In this document: positions 32,304 to 39,785 of the stretch, one piece after another | Layout: each line of letters opens with the position of its first letter | Position numbering within the stretch: position 1 is the stretch's first letter | Assembly (NCBI GenBank): GCA_031266175.1 | Contig: JAISBN010000135.1 | Span: forward strand, 1 to 40,007 | DNA length: 40,007 nucleotides | Direction: 5' to 3' | Origin: Treponema sp. | GTDB taxonomy: Bacteria > Spirochaetota > Spirochaetia > Treponematales > Breznakiellaceae | Notes under the pieces: model-generated | The model's database searches: none | What the model saw: the letters and a program-made list of their open reading frames with translations, nothing else | Told to the model about the DNA's origin: nothing | Translations under genes and position numbers: made by a program

Positions 32304-32363
32304 ACACGGACGGTAAAGACGGATACTGATAATCCGGAACCGCGGACCAACAAGGAGATTTTC

Positions 32364-33464
32364 ATGAAACGGGTGTACAACTTTTCGCCGGGGCCATCGA
32401 TGCTGCCCCTGCCGGTACTGGAAAAAGCCGCCGCCGAAATGGCCGACGCCAACGGGTCCGGCCAGTCGGTTATGGAGATGAGCCACCGGTCCAAAGACTT
32501 TAAGCCGATCATCGAAAGGACCGAAACCCTGCTCCGGGAGCTGATGAAGATTCCCCCAAACTACAGGGTCCTTTTCCTGCAGGGCGGAGCGTCGCTCCAG
32601 TTTGCCATGATTCCCCTGAATCTGGCGGGGGTTGAGGCGGGGGCGCCGAAAAAAAAGATCACCCTGGTGGATACGGGAATTTGGGCAAAAAAAGCCGCCG
32701 ACGAGGCCGCCAAGTATGCCGGGGTGGACATTGCCGCCTCTTCCAAAGACAAGGCCTATACGTATATTCCCGCCCCGCCGCCGGCGGCTGCGGATTCCGC
32801 CTACTATCACATCACCTGGAACAATACCATCGTGGGAACCAAATGGCCGGCCATCCCCGATACCGGCGCCGTCCCTCTGGTAACGGATCTTTCCAGCGGG
32901 ATCCTTTCGGAGCCCATCGACGTATCCCGGTTTGCCCTGGTCTATGCGGGGGCCCAGAAAAATCTGGGACCCGCGGGGACCACGGTGGTGATCATCCGGG
33001 AGGATCTGCTCAACGGCGCTCCGTCCTGGGTTCCGGCGATGCTCCGTTACGACATCCACGCCAAAGAAGCCTCCATGTACAATACGCCCCCCTGTTACGG
33101 AATCTATATCATCGGCCTGGTACTGGAATGGCTCCGGAACCAGGGCGGGGTGGAAGCCATTGCCGCCGTAAACCGGGAAAAGGCGGCGCTGCTGTACGAC
33201 TACCTGGAAACAAGCGCCATGTTCTTTTCTCCGGTGGAAAAAAATTCCCGCAGCCTGATGAACATTCCCTTTGTTCCCCGGGAAAGCGACCCGGACAAAA
33301 AGGCGGCCATTGAAAAACGCTTTGTAACGGAAGCGGCGGCGGCGGGCCTGGTAAACCTAGCCGGCCACCGCCTTGTGGGCGGCATGAGGGCCAGCATCTA
33401 CAATGCCATGCCCCTGGAGGGAGTCAAGGCTTTGCTGGCTTTTATGGAAAAGTTTGAGGGGTAA
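32364..33464 (+). CDS. serC: Phosphoserine aminotransferase
   Basis: A 366-residue class V aminotransferase that turns 3-phosphohydroxypyruvate and glutamate into phosphoserine with PLP. NFSPGPSMLP at 6-15 and MEMSHRSKDF at 37-46 match the family; the PLP lysine is Lys199 in YAGAQKNLGPAG; and LQGGASLQF at 72-80 is phosphate-binding. AAGGAG precedes the ATG. It lies between rex and serA and is likely cotranscribed with both, so that serine synthesis, whose first step makes NADH, may be under redox control. Confidence 0.97.
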   Translation: MKRVYNFSPGPSMLPLPVLEKAAAEMADANGSGQSVMEMSHRSKDFKPIIERTETLLRELMKIPPNYRVLFLQGGASLQFAMIPLNLAGVEAGAPKKKITLVDTGIWAKKAADEAAKYAGVDIAASSKDKAYTYIPAPPPAAADSAYYHITWNNTIVGTKWPAIPDTGAVPLVTDLSSGILSEPIDVSRFALVYAGAQKNLGPAGTTVVIIREDLLNGAPSWVPAMLRYDIHAKEASMYNTPPCYGIYIIGLVLEWLRNQGGVEAIAAVNREKAALLYDYLETSAMFFSPVEKNSRSLMNIPFVPRESDPDKKAAIEKRFVTEAAAAGLVNLAGHRLVGGMRASIYNAMPLEGVKALLAFMEKFEG

Positions 33465-33467
33465 ACC

Positions 33468-34637
33468 ATGTTTCGCATACAAACGATGAATAAAATTTCC
33501 CCCCGGGGGCTGGAACTTTTTCCCCGGGACAATTACGAGGTAGCCAGCGAGATTCCCAATCCCCACGCTATCCTGGTTCGCAGCGCCGACCTTCATTCGG
33601 TAACCATCCCCGATTCGGTGCTGGCCATCGCCAGGGCCGGAGCGGGGGTTAACAATATCCCCATCCCCGGGTGCAGCGAGCGGGGCATCGTGGTATTCAA
33701 TACCCCCGGCGGCAACGCCAACGCGGTCAAGGAACTGGCTGTCGCCGCGCTGCTTGTTTCGTCCCGGAATATTCTAGGGGGCTGGGCCTGGAGTTCCACC
33801 ATTGCCGGCAAGGCCGACGAAGTGCCGGAGCTGGTAGAAAAGGGCAAGAGCAGGTTTGAAGGCCCCGAACTCCGGGGGAAGACCCTGGGAGTGGTGGGAC
33901 TGGGGGCCATCGGGGTGATGACAGCCAACGACGCCCTGGCCCTGGGGATGAACGTTATGGGCTATGATCCCTATATTTCCGTAGAGGCCGCCTGGAATCT
34001 TTCCCATTCGGTGGAGCGGGCCGACACCCTGGAGGGGCTTTTAGCCAGGGCGGACTATGTCACCCTCCATCTGCCCTTAAACGACGCCACCCGGGGGCTT
34101 TTGGACGCGGAAAAATTCCGCATCATGAAAAAGGGCGCGCGGATTGTAAACCTGGCCCGGGGAGCCCTGGTTAACGAAGCGGACATCATCGACGCCCTTA
34201 CAAACGGAAAGCTTGCCGCCTATGTGACGGACTTTCCGACGGCGGAACTTCTGGCCTGCCCAAAGGCGATCTGCATCCCCCACCTGGGGGCCTCCACTCC
34301 CGAAGCGGAGGACAACTGCGCGGTTATGGCGGTGCGGCAGCTGATGGATTACCTGGAAAGCGGCACGGTAAAAAATTCGGTAAACTTTCCCCGGAGCAGG
34401 CTGGAGTTCCGTTCACCCTGCCGGCTCCTGGTGGTAAACCGGAATATTCCCAACATGGTAGGACAGATCACCACCGTCCTGGCGGGGGGGGCAATCAACA
34501 TCACCGATTTGATTAACCACCACCAGAACGAATACGCCTATAATATCATTGATACCGAGCAGCCCATACCCCCGGCGGAACTGGACAAAATCACCGCCAT
34601 TAACGGGGTTATCCGGGTCCGGGTGCTTGCAAAGTAA
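33468..34637 (+). CDS. serA: D-3-phosphoglycerate dehydrogenase
   Basis: A 389-residue D-isomer-specific 2-hydroxyacid dehydrogenase of the short ACT-containing type. It oxidises 3-phosphoglycerate with NAD as the first step of serine synthesis. GVVGLGAIGVMTANDALALG near residue 142 is the NAD-binding motif; LARGALVNE near residue 225 has the active-site Arg; HLGASTPEAEDNCA near residue 272 has the His. The last 65 residues (RLLVVNRNIPNMVGQITTVL and on) form an ACT domain that may bind serine. It begins 3 bases after serC, and its last 29 bases overlap the convergent gene at 34609. Confidence 0.95.
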   Translation: MFRIQTMNKISPRGLELFPRDNYEVASEIPNPHAILVRSADLHSVTIPDSVLAIARAGAGVNNIPIPGCSERGIVVFNTPGGNANAVKELAVAALLVSSRNILGGWAWSSTIAGKADEVPELVEKGKSRFEGPELRGKTLGVVGLGAIGVMTANDALALGMNVMGYDPYISVEAAWNLSHSVERADTLEGLLARADYVTLHLPLNDATRGLLDAEKFRIMKKGARIVNLARGALVNEADIIDALTNGKLAAYVTDFPTAELLACPKAICIPHLGASTPEAEDNCAVMAVRQLMDYLESGTVKNSVNFPRSRLEFRSPCRLLVVNRNIPNMVGQITTVLAGGAINITDLINHHQNEYAYNIIDTEQPIPPAELDKITAINGVIRVRVLAK

Positions 34638-34980
34638 GGGTCCCCTCCAGCCGTTCCCCAAGGCGGCGGATAAAGGCCTCCGGCATGGGCCGGGGGCAGG
34701 CAAGAACCCAGCGTTCCAGGGCCCTGCAGTTTTTAAGCCGCCGTCTGCAGTGGGCGGCGGCTTCTATATACCGGGTCTGGAGTTCTTCATCGGCAAAAAA
34801 ATTCCCCATCCGCGCCCGGAACCGTTCCGGGGCCGTTTCTTCCGCGAGCTGCAGTTCCATAACGGCAGTTTCCCCCCGGCTTTCCTTCTCCACAAGCTGC
34901 TTCCTAAGGCCGGCGGTATAGCTTTCGTTATAAGCGCCGTTTTCCAGTTCCAGGTCCCGCCAGGTGATCAGAATCTTCAT
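34609..34980 (-). CDS. Hypothetical protein, 123 residues
   Basis: Not recognised. A soluble, charged, helix-rich protein starting MKILITWRDLELENGAYNES, with no signal peptide or membrane span, and a basic central part (HCRRRLKNCRALERW). An AGGA lies upstream of the ATG at 34980. It is convergent with serA and overlaps its 3' end by 29 bases. The frame is intact and uses window-typical codons. It may be a treponeme-specific family. Confidence 0.6.
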   Translation of the reverse strand: MKILITWRDLELENGAYNESYTAGLRKQLVEKESRGETAVMELQLAEETAPERFRARMGNFFADEELQTRYIEAAAHCRRRLKNCRALERWVLACPRPMPEAFIRRLGERLEGTLTLQAPGPG

Positions 34981-35040
34981 TTCCAGTCCTAAATTTAAGT
35001 ATTCCGGCCTTCAATAAATAAGTACCGCCTAAAAATGTAG

Positions 35041-35070
35041 TTGATAATTTTGCCGATACTGGCGTAATAT
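35041..35070 (+). promoter_or_regulatory. Promoter of the HEAT-repeat gene, leaderless type
   Basis: TTGATA (35041-35046), 18-base spacer, TAATAT (35065-35070), six bases, then ATG 35077. No Shine-Dalgarno sequence is present. Confidence 0.65.
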
Positions 35071-35076
35071 TACAGT

Positions 35077-36252
35077 ATGAAAAAGATCATAACAATAGCG
35101 GTTATTTTTTCGGTTATTTTGGGAGCCGTGGGCGCTCAGGAACAAGCCCAGGAGCCGGATTTTTATACCCAGCAGTTTGATTCCCAGAATACCTTTGCCG
35201 GCAAGTTGGGGGTGGTACGGAACGCCGGCGTGGAGGGGGATACCGGCGCCGAATTCTACGCCCATGCCCTGGATGCCCTGATCCGGGAATATTCCAATAT
35301 CAGGGGAGCCGCGGAAACCGGGGCTGCCGAAGACATGGCTCAGATACTGGCGGTAAAACTCGGTGAAGCCCAGTATGCCGCCGCAGGTCCCAACCTGTGG
35401 AGAATAGTGGAGATATTTTCCAATTCCCCGGCCCGGGCCGAAGCCCTGGCCGCGCTGGGTAAAGCCCAGGCTGCGGACTTTCTTCCCCATGTAATTCAGC
35501 TCCTGTCCGATTACAACCTGGAACCCGGCGAAGATCCCCTGGTTCGGGAACAGGTAGCCTACGGGGCGATTATCGCTCTGGAAGAATACAAGGACACTTC
35601 CGGCTATCTTCCGGTCTTTTTCGTTACCACCGGCTGGTATTCCGCCCGGCTTAAGGATAAAGCCAGGGAAGCCCTGCCAAAAATCATGGACAACCCGACG
35701 GAGCCGCTGCTTTCGGTTATCAAGAGCAGTTCCTACAATTACGCTGTCAAGTATGGCGCTCTCCAGACCCTGGAAGCGTCGGAGGTGACTGCCCAGCAAA
35801 AATCCCAGGGAGCGGTCACGTCCCTGACCGAAGTATGGCGGACCAGCACCAACACGGTCAGCCAGCGCTCTATCCTGGCCAATACCCGGAAGTTCGCCCT
35901 CAGCATGATCCGCCGCTACGGAACCGAGGATACCAACGTGTATCCCCTGCTGGAACGGTCTTACCGGGAAGGAATTGACGAGGAAGAACAGATCGCCGCC
36001 ATTGCAGCGCTGTCCGCCCTGGCCACCGACGATTCGGCCCGCAGGCTTTCTTCGTTTCTTAACGATATGAATACCAGGCTTGCCAGGGGAAGCCTTACCA
36101 AAGAGGATGAACGGATGGTCCGGGTAATTATCCCCGCCCTGGGAAATACCGGCCGGCCGCTGGCCCGGAACGCCCTTCGGGCGGTACTCCAGGCGGACTG
36201 GACCGGCGCGGTTCAACGGCTTGCCCAGGATGCGCTTAAGAAAATTCAGTAG
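35077..36252 (+). CDS. Secreted HEAT-repeat protein
   Basis: A 391-residue protein. A signal peptide (MKKIITIAVIFSVILGAVGA, cleavage near residue 20) precedes a helical array with repeated Ala/Leu-rich units such as AEALAALGKAQAADFLPHVIQLLSDYNL, AYGAIIALEEYKDT, AAIAALSALATDDSARRLSSFLND and LARNALRAVLQADW, fitting HEAT repeats. Such proteins are scaffolds in the periplasm; the partner is unknown. It has a promoter that abuts the ATG, and a clean terminator hairpin follows, so it is probably monocistronic. Confidence 0.8.
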   Translation: MKKIITIAVIFSVILGAVGAQEQAQEPDFYTQQFDSQNTFAGKLGVVRNAGVEGDTGAEFYAHALDALIREYSNIRGAAETGAAEDMAQILAVKLGEAQYAAAGPNLWRIVEIFSNSPARAEALAALGKAQAADFLPHVIQLLSDYNLEPGEDPLVREQVAYGAIIALEEYKDTSGYLPVFFVTTGWYSARLKDKAREALPKIMDNPTEPLLSVIKSSSYNYAVKYGALQTLEASEVTAQQKSQGAVTSLTEVWRTSTNTVSQRSILANTRKFALSMIRRYGTEDTNVYPLLERSYREGIDEEEQIAAIAALSALATDDSARRLSSFLNDMNTRLARGSLTKEDERMVRVIIPALGNTGRPLARNALRAVLQADWTGAVQRLAQDALKKIQ

Positions 36253-36277
36253 TCCGCGACCCGGTATACATCATTAA

Positions 36278-36311
36278 CCGCCGCCCCATGGAACAGGGCG
36301 GCGGTTTTTTT
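36278..36311 (+). terminator. Intrinsic terminator of the HEAT-repeat gene
   Basis: CCGCCGCCC (36278-36286) pairs with GGGCGGCGG (36296-36304) around a 9-base loop, followed by seven T residues. Textbook form; convergent with ptsN. Confidence 0.92.
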
Positions 36312-36321
36312 AAGGCCGGAA

Positions 36322-36768
36322 TTATTCCGCCAGAATCTTTAAAATTTGCTCGGGGCTTTCGGCTTTGAGGATTTCCGCCCGTTTTTCAGCGCTTTTAAAG
36401 AGCAGGCTTACCTCCGCCAGGAATTGCAGGTGGGGACCGGTTTTTTCCAGGGGAGAAAGGGTCATGATAAAGATACGGCAGGGTTCATGATCCAGGGAGT
36501 CAAAATCTACCGCGGTATTGGAAATGCCGATACAGGCCACCAGATCCTTGACGGTGGCGCTTTTACCGTGGGGTATGGCGATTCCATGCTTCATGCCGGT
36601 GGACATCTTCTGTTCCCGGTCCATAACCGCCGCAAAAGCCGCCGCCCTGTCCTGGATCTTGCCGGCCGAAACCAGAATATCCAGCAGCTCATTAATAATT
36701 TCTTCCTTGGTTGTACCCTTTAAATGGAGGGTGATAGTTTCTTTGGTAAGCACCGTCTTCAGGTTCAT
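36322..36768 (-). CDS. ptsN: PTS EIIA-type protein (PtsN/fructose EIIA family)
   Basis: A 148-residue PTS EIIA type-2 domain. The phosphorylation site is His67 in HGIAIPHGKS, and IFIMTLSPLEKTGPHLQFLAEVS is also typical. As no EIIB or EIIC is adjacent, it is likely a regulatory PtsN-like protein and not a dedicated sugar transporter part. ATG at 36768 is preferred because it gives the normal domain start; a longer frame exists upstream without homology. The promoter abuts this ATG and no Shine-Dalgarno is present, suggesting leaderless mRNA. Confidence 0.9.
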   Translation of the reverse strand: MNLKTVLTKETITLHLKGTTKEEIINELLDILVSAGKIQDRAAAFAAVMDREQKMSTGMKHGIAIPHGKSATVKDLVACIGISNTAVDFDSLDHEPCRIFIMTLSPLEKTGPHLQFLAEVSLLFKSAEKRAEILKAESPEQILKILAE

Positions 36769-36774
36769 ATCACT

Positions 36775-36803
36775 AGTGTAAAACCCTCTCCTCGAAAAGT
36801 CAA
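36775..36803 (-). promoter_or_regulatory. Promoter of ptsN, leaderless type
   Basis: Minus strand TTGACT (36798-36803), 17-base spacer, TACACT (36775-36780), six bases, then ATG at 36768. The -10 position also argues against the upstream start codon. Confidence 0.75.
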
Positions 36804-36905
36804 TGCGCATTGCGCCGCAATGCCTCAAAAATAATCTATCCGAAAAGACACGTAAAGAGGGCAGTCACCTATTGATCCAAAATTACCGGTACGAAAGTAC
36901 GTATA

Positions 36906-36933
36906 ACCCGCCCGCCCCGTAAGGCGGGCGGGT
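36906..36933 (-). terminator. Strong hairpin after putP
   Basis: ACCCGCCCGCC (36906-36916) pairs perfectly with GGCGGGCGGGT (36923-36933), 11 pairs with a 6-base loop, 15 bases after the putP stop. There is no T-run on the minus strand. Confidence 0.65.
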
Positions 36934-36948
36934 GAATTTGGAATCCCC

Positions 36949-38514
36949 TTAAAACTCCGTGGTCTTTGCCGCTTCAAATTCCTTTTCGATTTCCGGCGAA
37001 GGTTTCCTGGTAACAAGGCTTACGGCGAAAATCACGACGCAGGAGATGACAAAGGCCGGAAGCAGTTCGTAGATGGCAAAGACGCCGCCCAGCCTGGCTA
37101 TCCCCTGTTTCCAGATAACCACCATGGCGCCGCCTGAAACCATGCCGGCCACCGCCGCGGGGAAGGTGGTCCGTTTCCAGAAGAGACTGAACAGCATGAG
37201 GGGACCGAAGGCGGCGCCGAAACCGGCCCAGGCGTAGGAAACGATGCGGAAGATCGACTCGTTCCCCGAAAGGGCCAGGATTACGCCGAAAACCGTTACC
37301 GCCAGCATGGCAATCCGGGCAATCCACATAACCAGGGCTTCGTCGGCGTCTTTTTTGATAATCCCCTTTACGATGTCGTTGGACACCGCCGAAGAGGCGA
37401 TAAGCATGTAGGAATCGGACGAACTCATCGAAGCCGCCAGGATGCCCGAAACCACAATCCCCGCCAGGAGGGGCGGGAAGAACCGGGTACTCAGATGGAT
37501 AAAAATGGTCTCCGCCGTTCCCGCGCTGGTAAGAAGGGCGGGCAGGTAGGCCCGGCCGACAAGGCCGATGACAATGGCCGCAAACATCGAAAGAAAGCAC
37601 CACACCACGGCGATATTGCGGGAGAAGCGGACCATGGAAGTCTTTTTGATAGCCATAAAGCGGAGCAGTACCTGGGGCATGCCGAAATAGCCCAGCCCCC
37701 AGGCCATGGTGGAAACAATGGCAAGGAAACCGTAATTGGCTCCCGGCCCGAAAAGGGGAACGCCGCTTACCACCTTCTGGACCCCCTCCGAAGTATCGGG
37801 GACCGCGATGCCGAAAATGTCCAGGAACCGGGGAAAATCCGCGAGGTTTTCCGCTATCGCGTCGAATCCGCCGGCATGGACAAAGCCGAAAATCATCACC
37901 AGCAGGAGGGCGCCAATCATCAGGAAGCCCTGGATAAGGTCGGTGGTACTTTCGGCGAGGAAGCCTCCCAGCAGGGTGTAGAGGGTAACCAGCACCGCCC
38001 CCAGGATCACCATGGCGGTAAAGTAGTTCTCCGCGCCGAAGACATAGCCAAAGAGCTTGCCGAAGGCGACAAACTGGGAGCTCGCGTAGATCGAGAAAAA
38101 CACGATGATAATCAGGGCTGCAATGGCCGTAAGGATACGGCGTTTGTCGTGGAACCGTTTGCTGAAAAAGTCGGGCAGGGTGATGGCGTTATCGGCAATC
38201 TGCGAATAGGAACGCAGCCGTTTGGCGACAATGGCCCAGTTGACCCAGGTACCGATAAAGAGACCCAGGGCGGTCCAGAAGGCTTCCCCCAGGCCGGTAA
38301 AATAGGCAACGCCGGGCAGGCCCATAAGGAGCCAGCCGGACATATCCGAGGCTTCGGCGCTCATGGCGGCCACCCAGGGGCCGAGCCCCCGTTTCCCCAG
38401 GAAATATTCCTCGGGGTTGCTGTTGCTCCGCCGGGCGTACCAGAGCCCGATGGCGATCATCGTCAAAAGATAGGCCCCCATCCCGATGAGGGTTTGCGCG
38501 TTTGCGGCAGGCAT
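36949..38514 (-). CDS. putP: Sodium/proline symporter, SSS family
   Basis: A 521-residue inner-membrane Na+/solute symporter with about 13 hydrophobic segments. Diagnostic parts: EEYFLGKRGLGPWVAAMSAEASDMSGWLLMGLPG near residues 36-68, PDFFSKRFHDKRR, and a late SILAASMSSSDSYMLIASSAVSNDI segment around 330 with the Na+-site serines and Asp. These match PutP well. ATG 38514 has AGGAGG before it; a much longer frame upstream is not coding. A divergent gene shares its promoter region. Proline import could feed energy or osmotic functions. Confidence 0.93.
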   Translation of the reverse strand: MPAANAQTLIGMGAYLLTMIAIGLWYARRSNSNPEEYFLGKRGLGPWVAAMSAEASDMSGWLLMGLPGVAYFTGLGEAFWTALGLFIGTWVNWAIVAKRLRSYSQIADNAITLPDFFSKRFHDKRRILTAIAALIIIVFFSIYASSQFVAFGKLFGYVFGAENYFTAMVILGAVLVTLYTLLGGFLAESTTDLIQGFLMIGALLLVMIFGFVHAGGFDAIAENLADFPRFLDIFGIAVPDTSEGVQKVVSGVPLFGPGANYGFLAIVSTMAWGLGYFGMPQVLLRFMAIKKTSMVRFSRNIAVVWCFLSMFAAIVIGLVGRAYLPALLTSAGTAETIFIHLSTRFFPPLLAGIVVSGILAASMSSSDSYMLIASSAVSNDIVKGIIKKDADEALVMWIARIAMLAVTVFGVILALSGNESIFRIVSYAWAGFGAAFGPLMLFSLFWKRTTFPAAVAGMVSGGAMVVIWKQGIARLGGVFAIYELLPAFVISCVVIFAVSLVTRKPSPEIEKEFEAAKTTEF

Positions 38515-38531
38515 GATTCCTCCTTTAAACA

Positions 38532-38560
38532 TTGAAAAAAAAATGATTTTGTCGTATTCT
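38532..38560 (+). promoter_or_regulatory. Promoter of the coiled-coil gene
   Basis: TTGAAA (38532-38537), 17-base spacer, TATTCT (38555-38560). Start near 38567, followed by AAAGG before ATG 38585. Confidence 0.65.
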
Positions 38561-38585
38561 AGTAAGAAATAAAGGTGAAAGGCAA
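38556..38585 (-). promoter_or_regulatory. Promoter of putP, back to back with the coiled-coil promoter
   Basis: Minus strand TTGCCT (38580-38585), 18-base spacer, TAGAAT (38556-38561). The two opposite -10 elements overlap by five bases, so only one polymerase can bind at a time. Confidence 0.6.
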
Positions 38586-39178
38586 TGGGACGAATAAAAA
38601 GCGCGCTGGAAATAGCGCTGGAGCGGACTGAGTCAGTTAAAAGCGACAGGGCCGGCATTGATTTATACGACGCCAAACAGCGGGGAAAGAAGCTGGCCAA
38701 CGAATTTTTGGCAGACCCGGAACTCAAACTGGAGGAGGCGTTCAAAAAAGCGCCAAAGGAGCAGCTTGCCAGCCTCAAACAGGGGTTTTTTGACGCCCTG
38801 ATTTCCCAGATCAACCTTCCTTCGGCGCCGGAAGATGCGCTGCGGCTTGAAACGGCGGGCAAGGGGCTCCAGGCGGTAATCAACAACAGCCGCTTTTCCG
38901 CCCTTCACAAACAGATGACCCAGGCCGTCTCCCAATATCTGGATCAGGCCGCCCAGTATGAAGAAGCCATCCGGCGGCAATACGCCCCCAAACTCCGCCA
39001 GAAGGAAGAGGAGCTTTCCCGACGCATGGGCCGGGAAGTCCGGCTCGACCCCTTCCAGGACCCCGAATTCATCGCCTTTTTCAACCAGCACATCAACGCC
39101 CTGAAAGGGAACTACGAAGCCGTCCTGACTCAGTTCCGGGAAGAGGCGATCCGGCTTTTTGAAGCCTCCCCGTCCTGA
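38585..39178 (+). CDS. Spirochaete-type coiled-coil protein of unknown function
   Basis: A 197-residue soluble protein starting MGRIKSALEIALERTESVKSD. It is strongly helical and charged, with likely coiled-coil parts (residues 90-150) and RQKEEELSRRMGREVRLDPFQDPEF. I recall similar uncharacterised proteins in spirochaetes, but no function can be given. It diverges from putP with overlapping promoters and is followed by a large stem-loop. A ribosome-binding site AAAGGTG and AAAGG lies upstream. Confidence 0.8.
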   Translation: MGRIKSALEIALERTESVKSDRAGIDLYDAKQRGKKLANEFLADPELKLEEAFKKAPKEQLASLKQGFFDALISQINLPSAPEDALRLETAGKGLQAVINNSRFSALHKQMTQAVSQYLDQAAQYEEAIRRQYAPKLRQKEEELSRRMGREVRLDPFQDPEFIAFFNQHINALKGNYEAVLTQFREEAIRLFEASPS

Positions 39179-39184
39179 TGAACG

Positions 39185-39246
39185 CCGGAAAAGCCGCCGC
39201 CGCGATTTCGGGCCGGGACAGTTCCCCGGCGGCCTGACTTTTCCGG
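39185..39246 (+). terminator. Long stem-loop after the coiled-coil gene
   Basis: CCGGAAAAG (39185-39193) pairs with CTTTTCCGG (39238-39246), with inner CCGCCG/CGGCGG pairing and a large G+C-rich loop. The T-run lies in the stem. Confidence 0.5.
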
Positions 39247-39255
39247 ACAATACGC

Positions 39256-39284
39256 TTGACAAAATCTGAAAAAAGGCCTAGAGT
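39256..39284 (+). promoter_or_regulatory. Promoter of the tRNA-Asn gene
   Basis: TTGACA (39256-39261), 17-base spacer, TAGAGT (39279-39284), about 45 bases upstream of the tRNA. Confidence 0.8.
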
Positions 39285-39328
39285 GAAAAGGCCGTTAAAG
39301 ACCCGTCCGGGCGTTTAGCGGCAGTCAT

Positions 39329-39401
39329 TCCCCTGTAGCTCAGCTGGCAGAGCAAGTGGCTGTTAACCACTGGGTCCGTGGTTCGAACCCGCGCGGGGGA
39401 G
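39329..39401 (+). tRNA. tRNA-Asn (anticodon GTT)
   Basis: A 73-base cloverleaf. The acceptor TCCCCTG pairs with CGGGGGA (one wobble); D-arm GCTC...GAGC; anticodon stem AGTGG/CCACT with loop CTGTTAA and anticodon GTT; and T-arm with loop TTCGAAC. CCA is not encoded and must be added after transcription. A good promoter precedes and a terminator follows, so it is transcribed alone. Confidence 0.97.
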
Positions 39402-39411
39402 CTATAAAAAA

Positions 39412-39435
39412 ACCGCCCCAGAAGGGCGGTTTTTT
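39412..39435 (+). terminator. Intrinsic terminator of tRNA-Asn
   Basis: ACCGCCC (39412-39418) pairs with GGGCGGT (39424-39430) around CAGAA, with flanking A-run and a run of six T residues. Begins 11 bases after the tRNA. Confidence 0.92.
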
Positions 39436-39452
39436 GTTGTCCGGCCGTATGT

Positions 39453-39596
39453 GCGGGGTCGAACCACGGTCCCGCTTCCCAGGCTTTAGCCCGCGCGGGA
39501 CAGCTTTTTTCAACATTGAAAAAAGCTGCCAGGTTTCCCCGGATTCCAAAACAGCCTTTTTTCATCCGCTACGGCGGGGTCGAGCCACGGTCCCGC
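39453..39596. repeat. Two copies of an inverted tRNA-T-arm-like repeat
   Basis: Two 23-base copies, 39453-39475 and 39574-39596, differ by one base. Their core GGGGTCGAACCACGG is the reverse complement, with one change, of the T-arm region of the tRNA at 39376-39390. Each can form a short hairpin GCGGG/CCCGC. Between them lies the hairpin at 39501-39528. Confidence 0.7.
39501..39528. repeat. Perfect 13-base-pair palindrome
   Basis: CAGCTTTTTTCAA is followed after CA by its exact complement TTGAAAAAAGCTG. It lies between the two tRNA-like repeats and could be a terminator on either strand or a remnant end of a small mobile element. Confidence 0.6.
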
Positions 39597-39599
39597 CGG

Positions 39600-39785
39600 G
39601 CGCTGTCCGGCAGGCGGAAAAAAGGAATGCTTCGTTATGAATACATTCATAAAGTGTTGTCTTGCCCATTGATGGATGTATTCAGTGGCTTTGGCTACAG
39701 TGAGCAGTTGCCCGCGGACCGGTCTTTCCTGCGCCTTTTTTCCATTTCCACCTCTCCGCCAAAAAGTCTCTTGTTTGTGCTATAA
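39600..39785. other. Non-coding stretch with a long inverted repeat
   Basis: No credible gene is seen. GAATACATTCAT (39639-39650) and ATGGATGTATTC (39672-39683) pair at 11 of 12 positions around a 21-base loop. TGCTATAAT (39778-39786) on the plus strand resembles an extended -10 but no gene follows. The A+T content is higher than in the rest of the window. Confidence 0.4.

Noticed and set aside
31563-33059. Long open frame (498 codons) antisense to rex and serC
   Set aside because: The plus strand carries two clearly recognised proteins with ribosome-binding sites; the antisense frame is rich in Gly, Arg and Pro as expected from a G+C-rich shadow, and matches no family.
36885-36905. TACGAAAGTA hairpin shared with 6725-6735 as a dispersed repeat
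   Set aside because: Only about 10 bases are shared and the flanks differ; chance cannot be excluded.
37495-38535. 346-codon frame antisense to putP
   Set aside because: Gly/Gln/Asp-rich shadow of a membrane protein gene with no own signals.
39278-39565. 95-codon frame on the minus strand over the tRNA and its terminator
   Set aside because: It overlaps a clear tRNA gene and has no coding character.
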